From positions 1 to 64,000 of the forward strand of contig NZ_JAGMUL010000004.1 in NCBI RefSeq assembly GCF_019049285.1: a stretch of DNA of 64,000 nt. Reading direction: 5' to 3'. The notes beneath the pieces are model-generated. The model saw nothing but the letters and a program-made list of their open reading frames with translations, searched no databases and was not told the DNA's origin. Of this stretch, positions 7,725-15,789 are shown piece by piece (within the stretch, counting starts at the first letter, position 1; each line of letters opens with the position of its first letter). The position numbers and the translations under genes are program-made. Source of the DNA: Streptomyces sp. AC550_RSS872 (GTDB lineage Bacteria > Actinomycetota > Actinomycetes > Streptomycetales > Streptomycetaceae).

Positions 7725-8405
7725 CTACCCCATTCCTTCGATCAACGGAGCGTACGCCCCCAGAACGACCTTCGCCCCGGCGTCCCGCAGCAGTTTCCGC
7801 TTGGCCTCGTTCCTGCCGTACCCGATGAACCCCACACCCGCCTCCGTCGCGGCTTCCAGGTCCGTCGGCGTGTCCCCGATCATCACCGCGTCCTGCGGCG
7901 GCAGCCCCAGGCTCTCCAGGGCTCGCCGGACGACGTCGGGATGCGGTTTCATCAAACCGGGGTCGGCGGTACGGCCGTGGATCGCCTTGAAGTGCCCTTC
8001 CAGCCCGCGCTCCCGGAGATAACACCCGGCCGCGTGCGGGGAGTTGTTGGTCACGACGGCGAGGCACAGCCCGCGTTCGGCCAGCCGGCCGATGAACTCG
8101 TCCGCGTTCGGGGTGGGCCAGGCGACCCGCACCGCGGTGAGCTCGCCCTCGGTCACCGCCGCTTCGAGCGCTCCGACCAACTGCCCGAAGTCCACGTCCT
8201 CGAAGCCCCGGCGGACATCCGCCCGCGCCGCTGCCTGGTGTACGGCACGCAGCACCAGATGCGGATCCTTCCCGGTCCGCTCGGCGCCGGTCAGGGCGTC
8301 CTCGAGGCCGAAGGCCGCCACCAGGCGGCGAAGTTCCTCTGCCAGCGGTCGTGAGGAGCCCCGGGGAAACAACCGACAGATCGGACCGTCGAAATCGAAC
8401 AGCAC
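7725..8405 (-). CDS. HAD-family hydrolase, copy 1 of the GntR island
   Basis: HAD phosphatase with all four motifs: VLFDFDGPICRLF (nucleophile Asp), VVTNNSPHAA (Ser/Thr motif II), LMKPHP (Lys) and MIGDTPTDLEAA (acidic motif IV), plus a helical cap. It is clearly paralogous to the HAD protein at 10844-11563 (DFDGPICRLF, GRTxDPxLxKPHP, GDxPTDL, VxFIGY). The start is uncertain. GTG at 8405 is conservative (226 residues). An ATG at 8552 has a good AAGGGAG site but would overlap the kinase gene by about 110 bp. Some upstream residues are probably real, because the paralog has ~20 residues before the nucleophile motif. Likely the last gene of the GntR1-kinase-HAD unit. Confidence 0.82.
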   Translation of the reverse strand: MLFDFDGPICRLFPRGSSRPLAEELRRLVAAFGLEDALTGAERTGKDPHLVLRAVHQAAARADVRRGFEDVDFGQLVGALEAAVTEGELTAVRVAWPTPNADEFIGRLAERGLCLAVVTNNSPHAAGCYLRERGLEGHFKAIHGRTADPGLMKPHPDVVRRALESLGLPPQDAVMIGDTPTDLEAATEAGVGFIGYGRNEAKRKLLRDAGAKVVLGAYAPLIEGMG

Positions 8406-8440
8406 GCAGGTCGACCACTCCAGGAGCGCCCGCGCGGCGA

Positions 8441-9688
8441 CTACCGCGGCATCACAGTCATCCTGGTCAGCAGCAATGCTCCGATCATCCCGTTCAGCAG
8501 TCCGGCTCCCGGGCTCCCTCCCCGGCGCTTGCGCCTGCGCGAGTCGTCCCATCCACGCACTCCCTTTCCGCGCCCTTTCACGAGCGCAACTCGGTCGTCC
8601 GACGCCTGCCACCGCCGAAGCGCCTGCCGGACCACGTCCTCGTCCACCGGCCGCTCCTCAAGTCGCAGCGGCTCCCTGGCCCGCCACAGCGCACGGCACA
8701 CCCGCTCAGCGGCCTCGGCGAAGTCCCGGTCGGTGGGCTGGTCCGGGAGACGGAGGGCAGCACGCATCACGTCGGGGAACACCGACTGCGCGAGTTCGAA
8801 GCCCAGGTACGAGGGCAGATCGCGTTCCAGACCGGCGGCCATCTCCCCGTGTCCGGCCCGGCGCATCGCCTCAGCCCACAATCCGACCATCAGGTCCTTT
8901 TCCGTCTTGCCGTACTGCATACGGACGAGATGGGTGGCGAGTTCATGCAGCGGGTCGCCGTACATGGCCGTCTCCCAGTCGATGACAACGAGCCGCTCAC
9001 CGTCCCGTCGCGGGGAGAGCACGATGTTCGCCCGGTGAACGTCCGTGTGCAGCAGGGCGAAGGGGCGCCGTGTGAGCGGCGGCGTCGCGTTCAGGAACCG
9101 TTCCATGGCGTCCCCCGGAACCCCGACGGCGTCGAACAGTGCGCCGAAGCGGGGCAGGTTGGCCTGGTACACCCGGTCGGCGGCAAACCCGGCCAGCCAG
9201 TGCAGGAAGCCAAGACTGTCCCCGTCCTCGGGCCAGTCGGCGGGCAAGCCGGGCAGCTCCTCCTTCGGTACGTCGGACAGGGTCACGAAGAAGTCGGCCA
9301 GCGCCGCCAGCCGGTCGGCTCCGACGGTCCCCTCCGGCACGACGTCCGACAGCACGCGCCCCTTCACCAAGGTGTCCAGAGACCACACGCCGAAGTCCGC
9401 GAGGCAGCGCGGCGCATCGGGCAACCGGGACCCCACGACACGCAGGATCTCCGACTCCCGCGGCCAGATCCGCGGCACCACCTCGATCGTCTCGAAGGGC
9501 GTGCGGAACTTGGCGCGGACCTGACCGGAGCGCTCTCCCAGCAAAAGGGCCAGCGGCTGTCCGAGCGGGCGGATGTGATTCATGTTGTGGTGGCCGATCA
9601 CCACTTCTTCGTACGCACTCGCACGGCGGTTCTCCGCAAGAAAACGCACGAGAGCCCGATGCGCCCTGCCGGGCAGTTGGGGGGACAT
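8441..9688 (-). CDS. APH-type phosphotransferase (kinase fold)
   Basis: A 415-residue aminoglycoside/choline-kinase-fold protein. The catalytic loop LLHTDVHRANIVL (about residues 212-224) and metal-binding VIDWETAMYGDPLHE (about 235-250) are intact. The N-terminal lobe includes LALLLGERSGQVRAKFRT. Start MSPQLPGRA at 9688 is taken because upstream in-frame sequence overlaps the GntR gene without an alternative start codon nearby. The C-terminal ~40 residues (KGRGKGVRGWDDSRRRKRRGG and on) are basic and unusual. Members phosphorylate antibiotics, choline or sugars; context (GntR upstream, HAD downstream) suggests a kinase/phosphatase pair on a small hydroxylated metabolite. Substrate unknown. 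Confidence 0.82.
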   Translation of the reverse strand: MSPQLPGRAHRALVRFLAENRRASAYEEVVIGHHNMNHIRPLGQPLALLLGERSGQVRAKFRTPFETIEVVPRIWPRESEILRVVGSRLPDAPRCLADFGVWSLDTLVKGRVLSDVVPEGTVGADRLAALADFFVTLSDVPKEELPGLPADWPEDGDSLGFLHWLAGFAADRVYQANLPRFGALFDAVGVPGDAMERFLNATPPLTRRPFALLHTDVHRANIVLSPRRDGERLVVIDWETAMYGDPLHELATHLVRMQYGKTEKDLMVGLWAEAMRRAGHGEMAAGLERDLPSYLGFELAQSVFPDVMRAALRLPDQPTDRDFAEAAERVCRALWRAREPLRLEERPVDEDVVRQALRRWQASDDRVALVKGRGKGVRGWDDSRRRKRRGGSPGAGLLNGMIGALLLTRMTVMPR

Positions 9689-9752
9689 GAGCGCGCAGAG
9701 TAGTAGGCGGGGTCGCCCACTTCCCGCCGTGTCACCATTTGGACGACTCTCC

Positions 9753-10646
9753 TCACGGCCTGTGATGCTCAGCGCGGGCGAGTAGTTCCCACATCGCGTC
9801 GAACCACTTCCGGTGATTGGCCACCCTCTGGGAGGCCGGCGAGTGCTCGTGGTCGTCCTTGACGTCGTACGTGAGCGGGGCGCCCACACCCAGCACGTCG
9901 AACGCCTCCACGTGCTTGTCGTGCGCCACCAGGTAGATCGGGCGCATGACCGGCACATACGGCGCGGACAACATCGCCGTGCCGTTGACCAGGTACACCT
10001 TCTGGGTGGGTTGGAGGTTCACGTAGCGGATCTCAAGGTCCACGGACGGCACGTACCCCTCGGCCTTGAGGCCCTGGAGTTTCTCCTGGATCGCGTCCGT
10101 ACTCCTGCGCATGGTGTCGAGATGGCGTTCCCACACCGCCGCGTCGTCCTTGTCGTCCACGGCCTTCGGATACTGCCGGCCCGTCAGGTTCTTGGCGGGC
10201 AGCAGCATGCGCAGGGCGATCCGCTGAAGTTTCGGACGCTTGAGCCGAATCTGTTCGTCCTGCCGGTGGATCTGGAACGCCAGCGTCTCGGAGCTGAGCG
10301 TGTAGACGTCAAGGGTGACCTCCGGTTTCTGGAAGGCCTCGTCCATGAGCTCTTCCAGGGAGACGCTGCGCCCCCCGGGGGACGATATGGGCGACTGCCC
10401 CCGGATCACCCTGGTCCCACTGCCCTGCCGCGAGGTGATCCAGCCCTCGCCGGCCAGCTCCCGCAGCACCTTCTGCACGGTGTCCCGCGACACGTTGAAC
10501 TCTTCCGCCAGCTCACGCTGGGACGGCAGACGTGAGTCCAGGACGTATGTCCCATCGGTCAGACGATTGAGGAGTTCGCCTCTGACCCACTGGTACGTCG
10601 CGCCGCCTTCGCCGTCGCTCCGGTCTTCGCTCACGTCTTCGCTCAC
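9753..10646 (-). CDS. GntR-family regulator, paralog 1
   Basis: 297 residues from GTG at 10646 (VSEDVSEDRSDGEGG), with GGTAGGAG upstream. The winged helix is typical GntR: LLNRLTDGTYVLDSRLPSQRELAEEFNVSRDTVQKVLRELAGEGWITSRQGSGTRV. The ~200-residue C-terminal region is neither FadR- nor UTRA-like by eye. It carries alternating strands (LRMLLPAKN, VDLEIRYVNLQPTQKVYLVNG) and ends in KWFDAMWELL. The same layout and WFDAxWE ending occur in the two GntR proteins further right, so these are paralogs. The gene precedes the kinase and HAD genes on the same strand and probably controls them through the repeats upstream. Confidence 0.85.
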   Translation of the reverse strand: MSEDVSEDRSDGEGGATYQWVRGELLNRLTDGTYVLDSRLPSQRELAEEFNVSRDTVQKVLRELAGEGWITSRQGSGTRVIRGQSPISSPGGRSVSLEELMDEAFQKPEVTLDVYTLSSETLAFQIHRQDEQIRLKRPKLQRIALRMLLPAKNLTGRQYPKAVDDKDDAAVWERHLDTMRRSTDAIQEKLQGLKAEGYVPSVDLEIRYVNLQPTQKVYLVNGTAMLSAPYVPVMRPIYLVAHDKHVEAFDVLGVGAPLTYDVKDDHEHSPASQRVANHRKWFDAMWELLARAEHHRP

Positions 10647-10683
10647 GCCCGCGATCGTACTCCTACCAGCCCAGAACCAACCC

Positions 10684-10784
10684 ACTTCCAGTCAGACAAC
10701 CGACCCGATTGGACTGGAAGTTAAGCGATCAGTCCAGTTGGGAAGTAACTCATCAGGCAAGCAAGCCAATTGGACAGAAAGTTG
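10684..10784. promoter_or_regulatory. Operator cluster upstream of GntR paralog 1
   Basis: An AT-richer spacer with several related sites. ACTTCCAGTC (10684-10693) and GACTGGAAGT (10712-10721) are a perfect 10-bp inverted repeat separated by 18 bp. AGTTGG-GAA-GTAACT (10736-10750) is an imperfect form of the symmetric site seen at the other two GntR genes. ATTGGACTGGAAGTTA (10708) is echoed by ATTGGACAGAAAGTTG (10769). They lie where a repressor of the GntR1-kinase-HAD unit would bind. Confidence 0.6.
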
Positions 10785-10843
10785 TAGGACGGGTGTAGGT
10801 GAAAGGGGTGACGATCGTGGCAACTTCCTCCGTCGAGGGCCGC

Positions 10844-11563
10844 TCAGACCTTGAGTCCCCGCAGCACCTCACTCAGGGAGAGCACGATGTGCTCGGCCTC
10901 CGCCTCCCGCAGCAGCTCCTCCTTCCTGTCGTTGCGTGCGTACCCGATGAAGGCGACGCCGGCTTGCTGTGCGGCCAGGAGATCCGTGGGCCCGTCGCCG
11001 ACCATCAGCGCGTCCGACGGGTCCGCGCCGAGCGCGGCCAGCGCCTGCCGGAGAGAGTGCGGATGCGGCTTGAGGAGGTTCGGGTCCTGGGTGCGCCCGT
11101 AGATGTGCGGCCCGAAGCAACTTTCCAACCCCCGTGTCCGCAAGTACTTGCGTGCCGCGGCCGGCGAGTTGTTCGTGGTGACCGCCAGGCGCGCGCCCCT
11201 CGCCGCCCATGCCAGGACGAGGTCGTCGGCGTAGGGGGTCGGCATGGCGGACGAGGCCGCTCGCAGTTCCTCCCGCGTGAGTCGCGCCTCCACCTCCGCC
11301 ACCAGGTCACTGCCCGGACACCGGCGATCGACCGCCCTCAGCACCTCGTACGGGTCGGCGAACCGCCGCTCCTCGTGGGTCAACATGTGCCGCATCCCGG
11401 ATCCGTCGAGCCATCGGACGAGTTCCCTGGCCACGGAGTCCGCCTTGTGGCCGGCGAAGAGGCGGCAGATCGGACCGTCGAAGTCCCAGAGCACGAACCG
11501 GACGCGGGTGATCAGATCGTGGAGGTCATCCGTGTACGAGGTCACCGATTCAGTCTGCGCCAC
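10844..11563 (-). CDS. HAD-family hydrolase, copy 2 of the GntR island
   Basis: 239-residue HAD phosphatase with GTG start. The motifs are FVLWDFDGPICRLF (about residues 22-35), VTTNNSPAAARKYL, LLKPHPHSLR and MVGDGPTDLLAA. It is the close paralog of the HAD protein at 7725-8405; the shared nucleophile block DFDGPICRLF and the GRTQDPNLLKPHP segment are distinctive. It follows the GntR paralog 2 gene with only an 18-bp gap, so the two form an operon. Substrate unknown; a phosphorylated small molecule is the family norm. Confidence 0.86.
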   Translation of the reverse strand: MAQTESVTSYTDDLHDLITRVRFVLWDFDGPICRLFAGHKADSVARELVRWLDGSGMRHMLTHEERRFADPYEVLRAVDRRCPGSDLVAEVEARLTREELRAASSAMPTPYADDLVLAWAARGARLAVTTNNSPAAARKYLRTRGLESCFGPHIYGRTQDPNLLKPHPHSLRQALAALGADPSDALMVGDGPTDLLAAQQAGVAFIGYARNDRKEELLREAEAEHIVLSLSEVLRGLKV

Positions 11564-11581
11564 GCCGGGTGGCCGGCGGGG

Positions 11582-12430
11582 CTAGGGGAGGTTCAGATCC
11601 GTGGTGATGGTCTCCCAGAGGGCATCGAACCACTTCTGGGACTCCGCCACGAACGCCGCGTCCCGCACCCCGGCCGTCTTCACGAAGGAGAAGAGGACGG
11701 ACTGGGAGCCCAGGACGTCGTACATGTCCACCGTCTTCTCTTCGTACTCCTCCCGGCGTTCGGTCAGGACGTAGTAGCCGATCAGCGCTTCGTCACGGTT
11801 CAGCAGGTACAGCTTCACCGGCGGGGTGAAGGGCAGCGCACGGAAGGTGATCTGCACATCGATGCCATGCGTCGCGCGCAGCGCCAGCAGATTGTGCCGC
11901 AGCACCTGCACCTGAGCGTTGCGCATCGCCAGCCGGCGCTGATGAACGGGGTCGTCCTCGCGGCTCTCGACCGGGACCGGGAAGGCGGGATCGATGTCCC
12001 GGGACGGCAGCAGGATGCGGACGTTGATCGACTCGGGGTCGAGAGTGCCCGCATGGATCAGGCGGATGGGCTCGCTCAGGGCGATCATCAGACTCTCGGC
12101 GGTGAGACAGGCGGCATCGATGCACACATGCGCCTTCGAGAACGCCTCCGTCAGCCGCGGCGCCAGCCCGACCATCGTCGGCTGCGGCCCCTCCCTCGCC
12201 GGCGTCGGCTCGGCGATCCGCGGCGGACTCCCCCTGCTCACGTTGGTGAGGAGACCGTCCTCCTGGAGTGCGCGCAGGGCCTGGCGTACGGCGCCGCGCT
12301 CCACCCCGAACTCCTCTGCCAGATCGGCCTGGGTGGGCAGGCGGTCGCCCGCCTTGAGGTCACCGACGCGGATCCGTTCCCGCAGGATGTCGGCGATCTG
12401 CTGGGGCGAGAGTCTTCTGCTGCCGTTCAC
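11582..12430 (-). CDS. GntR-family regulator, paralog 2
   Basis: About 282 residues. GTG at 12430 (VNGSRRLSPQQ) is preferred because GAGGAG lies nine bases upstream; GTG/TTG codons up to 12457 are alternatives. The N-terminal GntR winged helix is IADILRERIRVGDLKAGDRLPTQADLAEEFGVERGAVRQALRALQEDGLL. The C-terminal domain shares long blocks with paralog 3: LPSRDI, HGIDVQxTFRALPFTPPVKLYLLN and KWFDALWETI. The beta-alpha pattern recalls sensor domains of a phospholipase-D-like fold, but I see no HKD catalytic motif, so a ligand-binding role is inferred. It is coupled to HAD copy 2 downstream and divergent from the 66-residue membrane peptide gene. Confidence 0.85.
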   Translation of the reverse strand: MNGSRRLSPQQIADILRERIRVGDLKAGDRLPTQADLAEEFGVERGAVRQALRALQEDGLLTNVSRGSPPRIAEPTPAREGPQPTMVGLAPRLTEAFSKAHVCIDAACLTAESLMIALSEPIRLIHAGTLDPESINVRILLPSRDIDPAFPVPVESREDDPVHQRRLAMRNAQVQVLRHNLLALRATHGIDVQITFRALPFTPPVKLYLLNRDEALIGYYVLTERREEYEEKTVDMYDVLGSQSVLFSFVKTAGVRDAAFVAESQKWFDALWETITTDLNLP

Positions 12431-12515
12431 TGCCACGTTCTCCTCGGCCACGACCAAACGCTACGACCTCATCCCACTTCGGGGGAGTTCTCCGGACGCT
12501 GTTTAGGCCCACCCT

Positions 12516-12563
12516 CCAAGTTGGTACTACATAACCACAGTTGGCTGCCAACTTCGACCAACT
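12516..12563. promoter_or_regulatory. GntR operator between paralog 2 and membrane peptide A
   Basis: AGTTGG-CTG-CCAACT (12539-12553) is a perfect 15-bp inverted repeat in the divergent spacer. It is flanked by CCAAGTTGG (12516-12524) and a CCAACT half-site (12558-12563). It matches the arrangement at paralog 3 and in degenerate form at paralog 1, so it is the likely binding site of this regulator set and would control both divergent genes. Confidence 0.65.
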
Positions 12564-12632
12564 CGACAGAGTTATCAGTGCACTTCCCGCCGAAGGAGAG
12601 CTTCTTCCTCCCTGCCCCAAGGAGACACCGCC

Positions 12633-12833
12633 GTGAACGAGTTCGCCGCCTTCGTCACCGCCTTCGTCACCGCCTTCGTCTTCACTGTGCAGCAGATCAT
12701 TCTGTGGAGATACGGCGTCCTGGGCCTCCTCGCGCTGCTTCTGTTCGCCATCGGCGTCAAGGCCCGCAACCAGACGTGCAGCACCATCGGCGCGCTCTTG
12801 CTCGTCCTGATGCTCTCAAGGCAGGCGCTGTGA
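12633..12833 (+). CDS. Small two-helix membrane protein A (66 residues)
   Basis: GTG start with AAGGAG nine bases upstream. The protein consists of two hydrophobic helices (about residues 5-21 and 30-43, with a third hydrophobic run 52-62) around a short basic turn VKARNQ. It aligns along most of its length with the 61-residue protein at 13946: Q(Q/E)xLxxRYGxxGLxAxxLxGxKAxN...GAxxLVxxLxxQ. Each is divergent from a GntR paralog and separated from it by an AGTTGG-type operator. That repeated arrangement supports function. I do not recognise the family; there is a faint resemblance to the N-terminal helices of DUF441 membrane proteins. Confidence 0.7.
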   Translation: MNEFAAFVTAFVTAFVFTVQQIILWRYGVLGLLALLLFAIGVKARNQTCSTIGALLLVLMLSRQAL

Positions 12834-12844
12834 TCCGGCCGCTG

Positions 12845-13744
12845 TCAGTCCAGGGACAACTCGGTGCTGATGGTCTCCCAGAGCGCGTCGAACCACAGGC
12901 GGGACTGCTCCACGAACGAGGTGTCGCGATGCTCGGTCCCGCGCTGAAAGGCGAACAGCAAGGACTGTGTGCCATTGGGGTCGTACGTCTCCAGATGCCG
13001 GTGGTCGATCTCCACCTCGCGGCGGGTCAGCGTGTAGTAGGCGAAGAGCGCCTCCGCGTTGTTGAGCAGGTAGAGCTTCACCGGCGGGGTGAAGGGCAGC
13101 GCACGGAAGGTGACCTGCACATCGATGCCGTGCGTCGAGCGCAGCGCCAGCAGACGGTGCTGGAGCACCTGGCCCTGGGCGTTGCGCTGGGCGAGCCAGC
13201 GGCGCCGCAGCTGTTGGTAGGCGCCGTCGGCCGAGGCGTCCACCGGCGCCGGAAACGCGAGCGGGATGTCGCGGCTGGGCAGCAGGACACGCACGTCGAG
13301 CCTGGCCGGTTTCAGCTGTCCGGCGTGGATCTGGCGGAGCGGTTCGCCGATGGCGAGCGTGAGGGAGACCGAGGTCAGGCACAGGGCGTCGATCTCGACG
13401 TGCGGGGCGGCGAAGGCGGCCGCGATGCGCGGGGCGAGGGCTGCCATGGTGGGCGCCGGCGGTACTCCGGTGCCGGTCAACGCCCTGCCGAGGTCGGGGG
13501 CGACGGTCGCCGGGGCCCCTTTGGACACATTGGTGAGCAGGCTCTCCGAGTGCAGGATGCGCAGGGCCTGCCGCACGGCTCCGCGCTCGACGTCGAACTC
13601 GTCGGCCAGCTGGGCCTGCGTGGGCATGCGTTGGCCAGGTCGCAGCTCGCCGGACCTGATCCGTTGGCGCAGCACCTCCGCCACTTCACGGTGCGAGCGC
13701 GTCCTCTTCTTGCCGCCGTTGACGGCAGCGCCTTCCGAGGTCAC
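12845..13744 (-). CDS. GntR-family regulator, paralog 3
   Basis: 299 residues from GTG at 13744. On its own strand TAACCT lies six bases before the start codon, which would make the mRNA leaderless. The GntR winged helix is EVLRQRIRSGELRPGQRMPTQAQLADEFDVERGAVRQALRILHSESLL. The C-terminal domain is nearly block-for-block that of paralog 2 (LPSRDI, THGIDVQVTFRALPFTPPVKLYLLN, WFDALWETIS). It ends just after the membrane peptide A gene (convergent, 11-bp gap) and is divergent from membrane peptide B. Effector unknown. Confidence 0.85.
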   Translation of the reverse strand: MTSEGAAVNGGKKRTRSHREVAEVLRQRIRSGELRPGQRMPTQAQLADEFDVERGAVRQALRILHSESLLTNVSKGAPATVAPDLGRALTGTGVPPAPTMAALAPRIAAAFAAPHVEIDALCLTSVSLTLAIGEPLRQIHAGQLKPARLDVRVLLPSRDIPLAFPAPVDASADGAYQQLRRRWLAQRNAQGQVLQHRLLALRSTHGIDVQVTFRALPFTPPVKLYLLNNAEALFAYYTLTRREVEIDHRHLETYDPNGTQSLLFAFQRGTEHRDTSFVEQSRLWFDALWETISTELSLD

Positions 13745-13830
13745 ATCGGAAGGTTACAACTTTGCGCCATCTCGCGGCAGTTAACCGAAAGGTGGTTACC
13801 GGACACTTCCAAGCCAAAGCAACTCGCGGT

Positions 13831-13847
13831 AAGTTGGTCACCAACTT
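13831..13847. promoter_or_regulatory. GntR operator between paralog 3 and membrane peptide B
   Basis: AAGTTGG-TCA-CCAACTT is a perfect 17-bp inverted repeat in the spacer between the divergent GntR paralog 3 and membrane peptide B genes. It contains the same core, AGTTGG-N3-CCAACT, as the site at paralog 2. The recurrence with identical half-sites and spacing makes it a strong operator candidate. Confidence 0.68.
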
Positions 13848-13945
13848 GTTCAACATGGTTGCACTTTCCGATGGTTGGTCGCTCCGGCGCGCTCAGCACC
13901 TCACATCGGCGGGGTCCGCTCCGCCCACTCGGAAGGACGGACCTC

Positions 13946-14131
13946 ATGCCGCTCATCTACCTCGCAGTCGCCGCCCTGGCCATCGGATTCGAGCAGCTCC
14001 TCCAGATGAAGTACGGCGCGATGGGCCTCATCGCCTTCGTCGCGCTGACCCTGGGGATCAAGGCCAAGAACACCGTGATCGGCGGCATCGGAGCGGTCAT
14101 CCTCGTGATGCTGCTCGCCCAGTCCGGCTGA
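13946..14131 (+). CDS. Small two-helix membrane protein B (61 residues)
   Basis: ATG start with GGAAGGACGG just upstream. The product is hydrophobic throughout except for EQLLQMKYG and the basic turn IKAKN. It predicts an N-terminal helix, a central helix (GAMGLIAFVALTLGI) and a C-terminal helix (GGIGAVILVMLLAQ). It is a clear paralog of the 66-residue protein at 12633. A terminator-like hairpin follows directly, so it is a single-gene transcript. Function unknown. Control by the neighbouring GntR protein is inferred from the palindrome between them. Confidence 0.72.
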   Translation: MPLIYLAVAALAIGFEQLLQMKYGAMGLIAFVALTLGIKAKNTVIGGIGAVILVMLLAQSG

Positions 14132-14158
14132 CCGGGCTCCCTTCCGGAGGGGAGCCGG
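14132..14158 (+). terminator. Stem-loop after membrane peptide B
   Basis: GGCTCCC (14135-14141) pairs with GGGAGCC (14150-14156) around TTCCGGAG, with extra flanking C-G pairs. It lies immediately after the stop codon, without a clear T-run, as is common in Streptomyces. The following ~120 bp up to 14285 is A/C-rich with repeated ACAAC words and holds no gene that I can support. Confidence 0.55.
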
Positions 14159-14285
14159 GAGCCTGGTCAGTCTGCACCAACAGCACAGCCACAACTCAAC
14201 AGCGACAACTGAACAACGACATCGCACAGTCACAACCGAACAGCACGCTACGGATGAACAGACCTGCCGCCGACAGAGAGGAGCC

Positions 14286-15569
14286 TCAGAAGACGTCCGG
14301 GCACCAAGGCCGCCTGGACGTACGCAGCAGGGCGTCGACCACCAGGGCGGCGCCCGCTCGTTCTTCCCGCACCCGGCCCAGCGCGGCGAGCCGCACCGCG
14401 GACTCGTCGCCGAGCCACAGCCGGCCCAGGTCGGCGATGTCGAGGGTGAGTTCGGGGGTCGCCGTGGTCGGGGTGCACGAGGCACCGTCCGCGGACACGT
14501 CCAGCCGGTACCGCCCACCCGTGAAACCGCCTGCGCTCCCGTGGCCGCCCCCGTCCACGACGTCGAGCACCAGCGTCCCCTGCCCCTCGTACGTCCGCGC
14601 CTCCAGAGCCCGTACGACGTCCAGGATCCGCACCCACAGCCAGTCCGCCTGTGTCGTGACCCGGGCGGCCCGCGGATCGGGCAGGTAGAAGGGCAGGAGG
14701 TCGTCGGGGGCCCGCCAGCCGCTCTTCACCGTGGTGATCCAGTCGATCGAGCACAGATAGCGCCACAGCGCCCGCTCGGCGTCCGGGGCCGCCGCGATCA
14801 GCCAGTTCACGGACGCCGTGTTCAACGGCTGCTTGCCGTCGCCCCAGTGGTCGTCCGCCTGGTACGACACCAGCCCCTGCACCTCGCCGCCCGCCGAGCG
14901 GTACACGGCGAAGAAGGGCTCGGTCCACGGGGACCTGTCCAGGCGCAGCACCCCGGTGCCGACCTGCCACCACCGCTCGTCCCGGTCGACGGCACCCGGC
15001 TGCGCGCCGCGCACCCTCTCGTACAGCTCCGGGCCGAGCTTGCGTACGTCCGCCCCGTCCACGAGGTCGATACGGCCGCCGTCCTCGGGGCCGGCCCACC
15101 TCGGGTCGAGGCCGGCGCGTGGGACGTCGACCGTCCACTGGGTGGTCCAGGTGGCGGGGCCGAAGCCGTAGCGGCCGTAGATCGGGTACTCGGCGGCGAT
15201 CAGGGTGGCTACGACGTCGCCGCGGTCCTTCGCTGCGGTGAGGTCGTGGGCCATCATGCGGGTGAGGAGGCCTCGGCGGCGGTGGGTGGGGGTGACGGTG
15301 ACGTTCGTTATGGCGTCGGCGGGGACGGGGGCGCCGCCGACCGCAGTGATCTCCTGCGCGAAGGACCGGAACGTGGCGACGCAGCGGCCGGTGTCGAAGG
15401 CGCCGAGGGTGCGGGACGGGACGAGGTACGAGCTGCGGTCCGCTATCTCCGTCCCGGAGACGTCGGGGGTGCGGAGGAAGCCCGTGTTCAGGGCCCTGAT
15501 CCAGTCGGGGATGTCGGCCTCGGTGATGGGGCGGACGTCTGTGCCTGTGTCGGGTTCGGGACGGCTCAT
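14286..15569 (-). CDS. Eis-like GNAT N-acetyltransferase
   Basis: 427 residues from [11 protein letters not shown]. The layout is that of the mycobacterial Eis family: an N-terminal GNAT domain with acetyl-CoA loop [12 protein letters not shown] and the tyrosine-containing [12 protein letters not shown], a second GNAT-like domain, and a C-terminal sterol-carrier-like domain. It ends in phenylalanine (PDVF), matching Eis, where the C-terminal carboxylate serves as general base. Eis enzymes acetylate amines, including aminoglycosides and protein lysines. Substrate here is not known. It is transcribed alone. The upstream region holds the dispersed GC-rich repeat. Confidence 0.87.
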   Translation of the reverse strand: MSRPEPDTGTDVRPITEADIPDWIRALNTGFLRTPDVSGTEIADRSSYLVPSRTLGAFDTGRCVATFRSFAQEITAVGGAPVPADAITNVTVTPTHRRRGLLTRMMAHDLTAAKDRGDVVATLIAAEYPIYGRYGFGPATWTTQWTVDVPRAGLDPRWAGPEDGGRIDLVDGADVRKLGPELYERVRGAQPGAVDRDERWWQVGTGVLRLDRSPWTEPFFAVYRSAGGEVQGLVSYQADDHWGDGKQPLNTASVNWLIAAAPDAERALWRYLCSIDWITTVKSGWRAPDDLLPFYLPDPRAARVTTQADWLWVRILDVVRALEARTYEGQGTLVLDVVDGGGHGSAGGFTGGRYRLDVSADGASCTPTTATPELTLDIADLGRLWLGDESAVRLAALGRVREERAGAALVVDALLRTSRRPWCPDVF

Positions 15570-15616
15570 GGGGTCACGGTAGGGAGGTGGGTGCGGGGGT
15601 GTCCTCGCATTTTTCC

Positions 15617-15780
15617 TCGCCCCTGCCGCCCCTACCCGTCCCGCCCCCGGGGGCTGCGCCCCCCAGACCCCCGCTGTCGGCCCTCCGGGCCTCGTCCGCA
15701 CACGCCGGACGGGCTGAAAGTGCTCCCAAGGGGCGCGGGGAACTGCGCGACCAGCCCCCACCGGGCGGTGGCCGCGCAGC
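15617..15780. repeat. Dispersed GC-rich intergenic repeat, copy 1
   Basis: Read on the minus strand this contains CAGCCCGTCCGGCG, GGGCCGACAGCGGGGGTCTG, GGGGCGCAGCCCC and GGGACGGGTAGGGGCGGC, blocks that recur at 60945-61079, 57049-57136 and 25850-26038. It also contains GGGGCGCGGGGAACTGCGCG, a module common between Streptomyces genes. It fills the space between the Eis-like gene and rsiG and has no coding signature. Confidence 0.6.
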
Positions 15781-15789
15781 CGGCGTCAG

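Noticed and set aside
10799..14131. A 1110-codon open frame on the plus strand
   Set aside because: It is antisense to the GntR and HAD genes and stays open because of high GC. Only its last 61 codons (13946-14131) have a ribosome site and a paralog.
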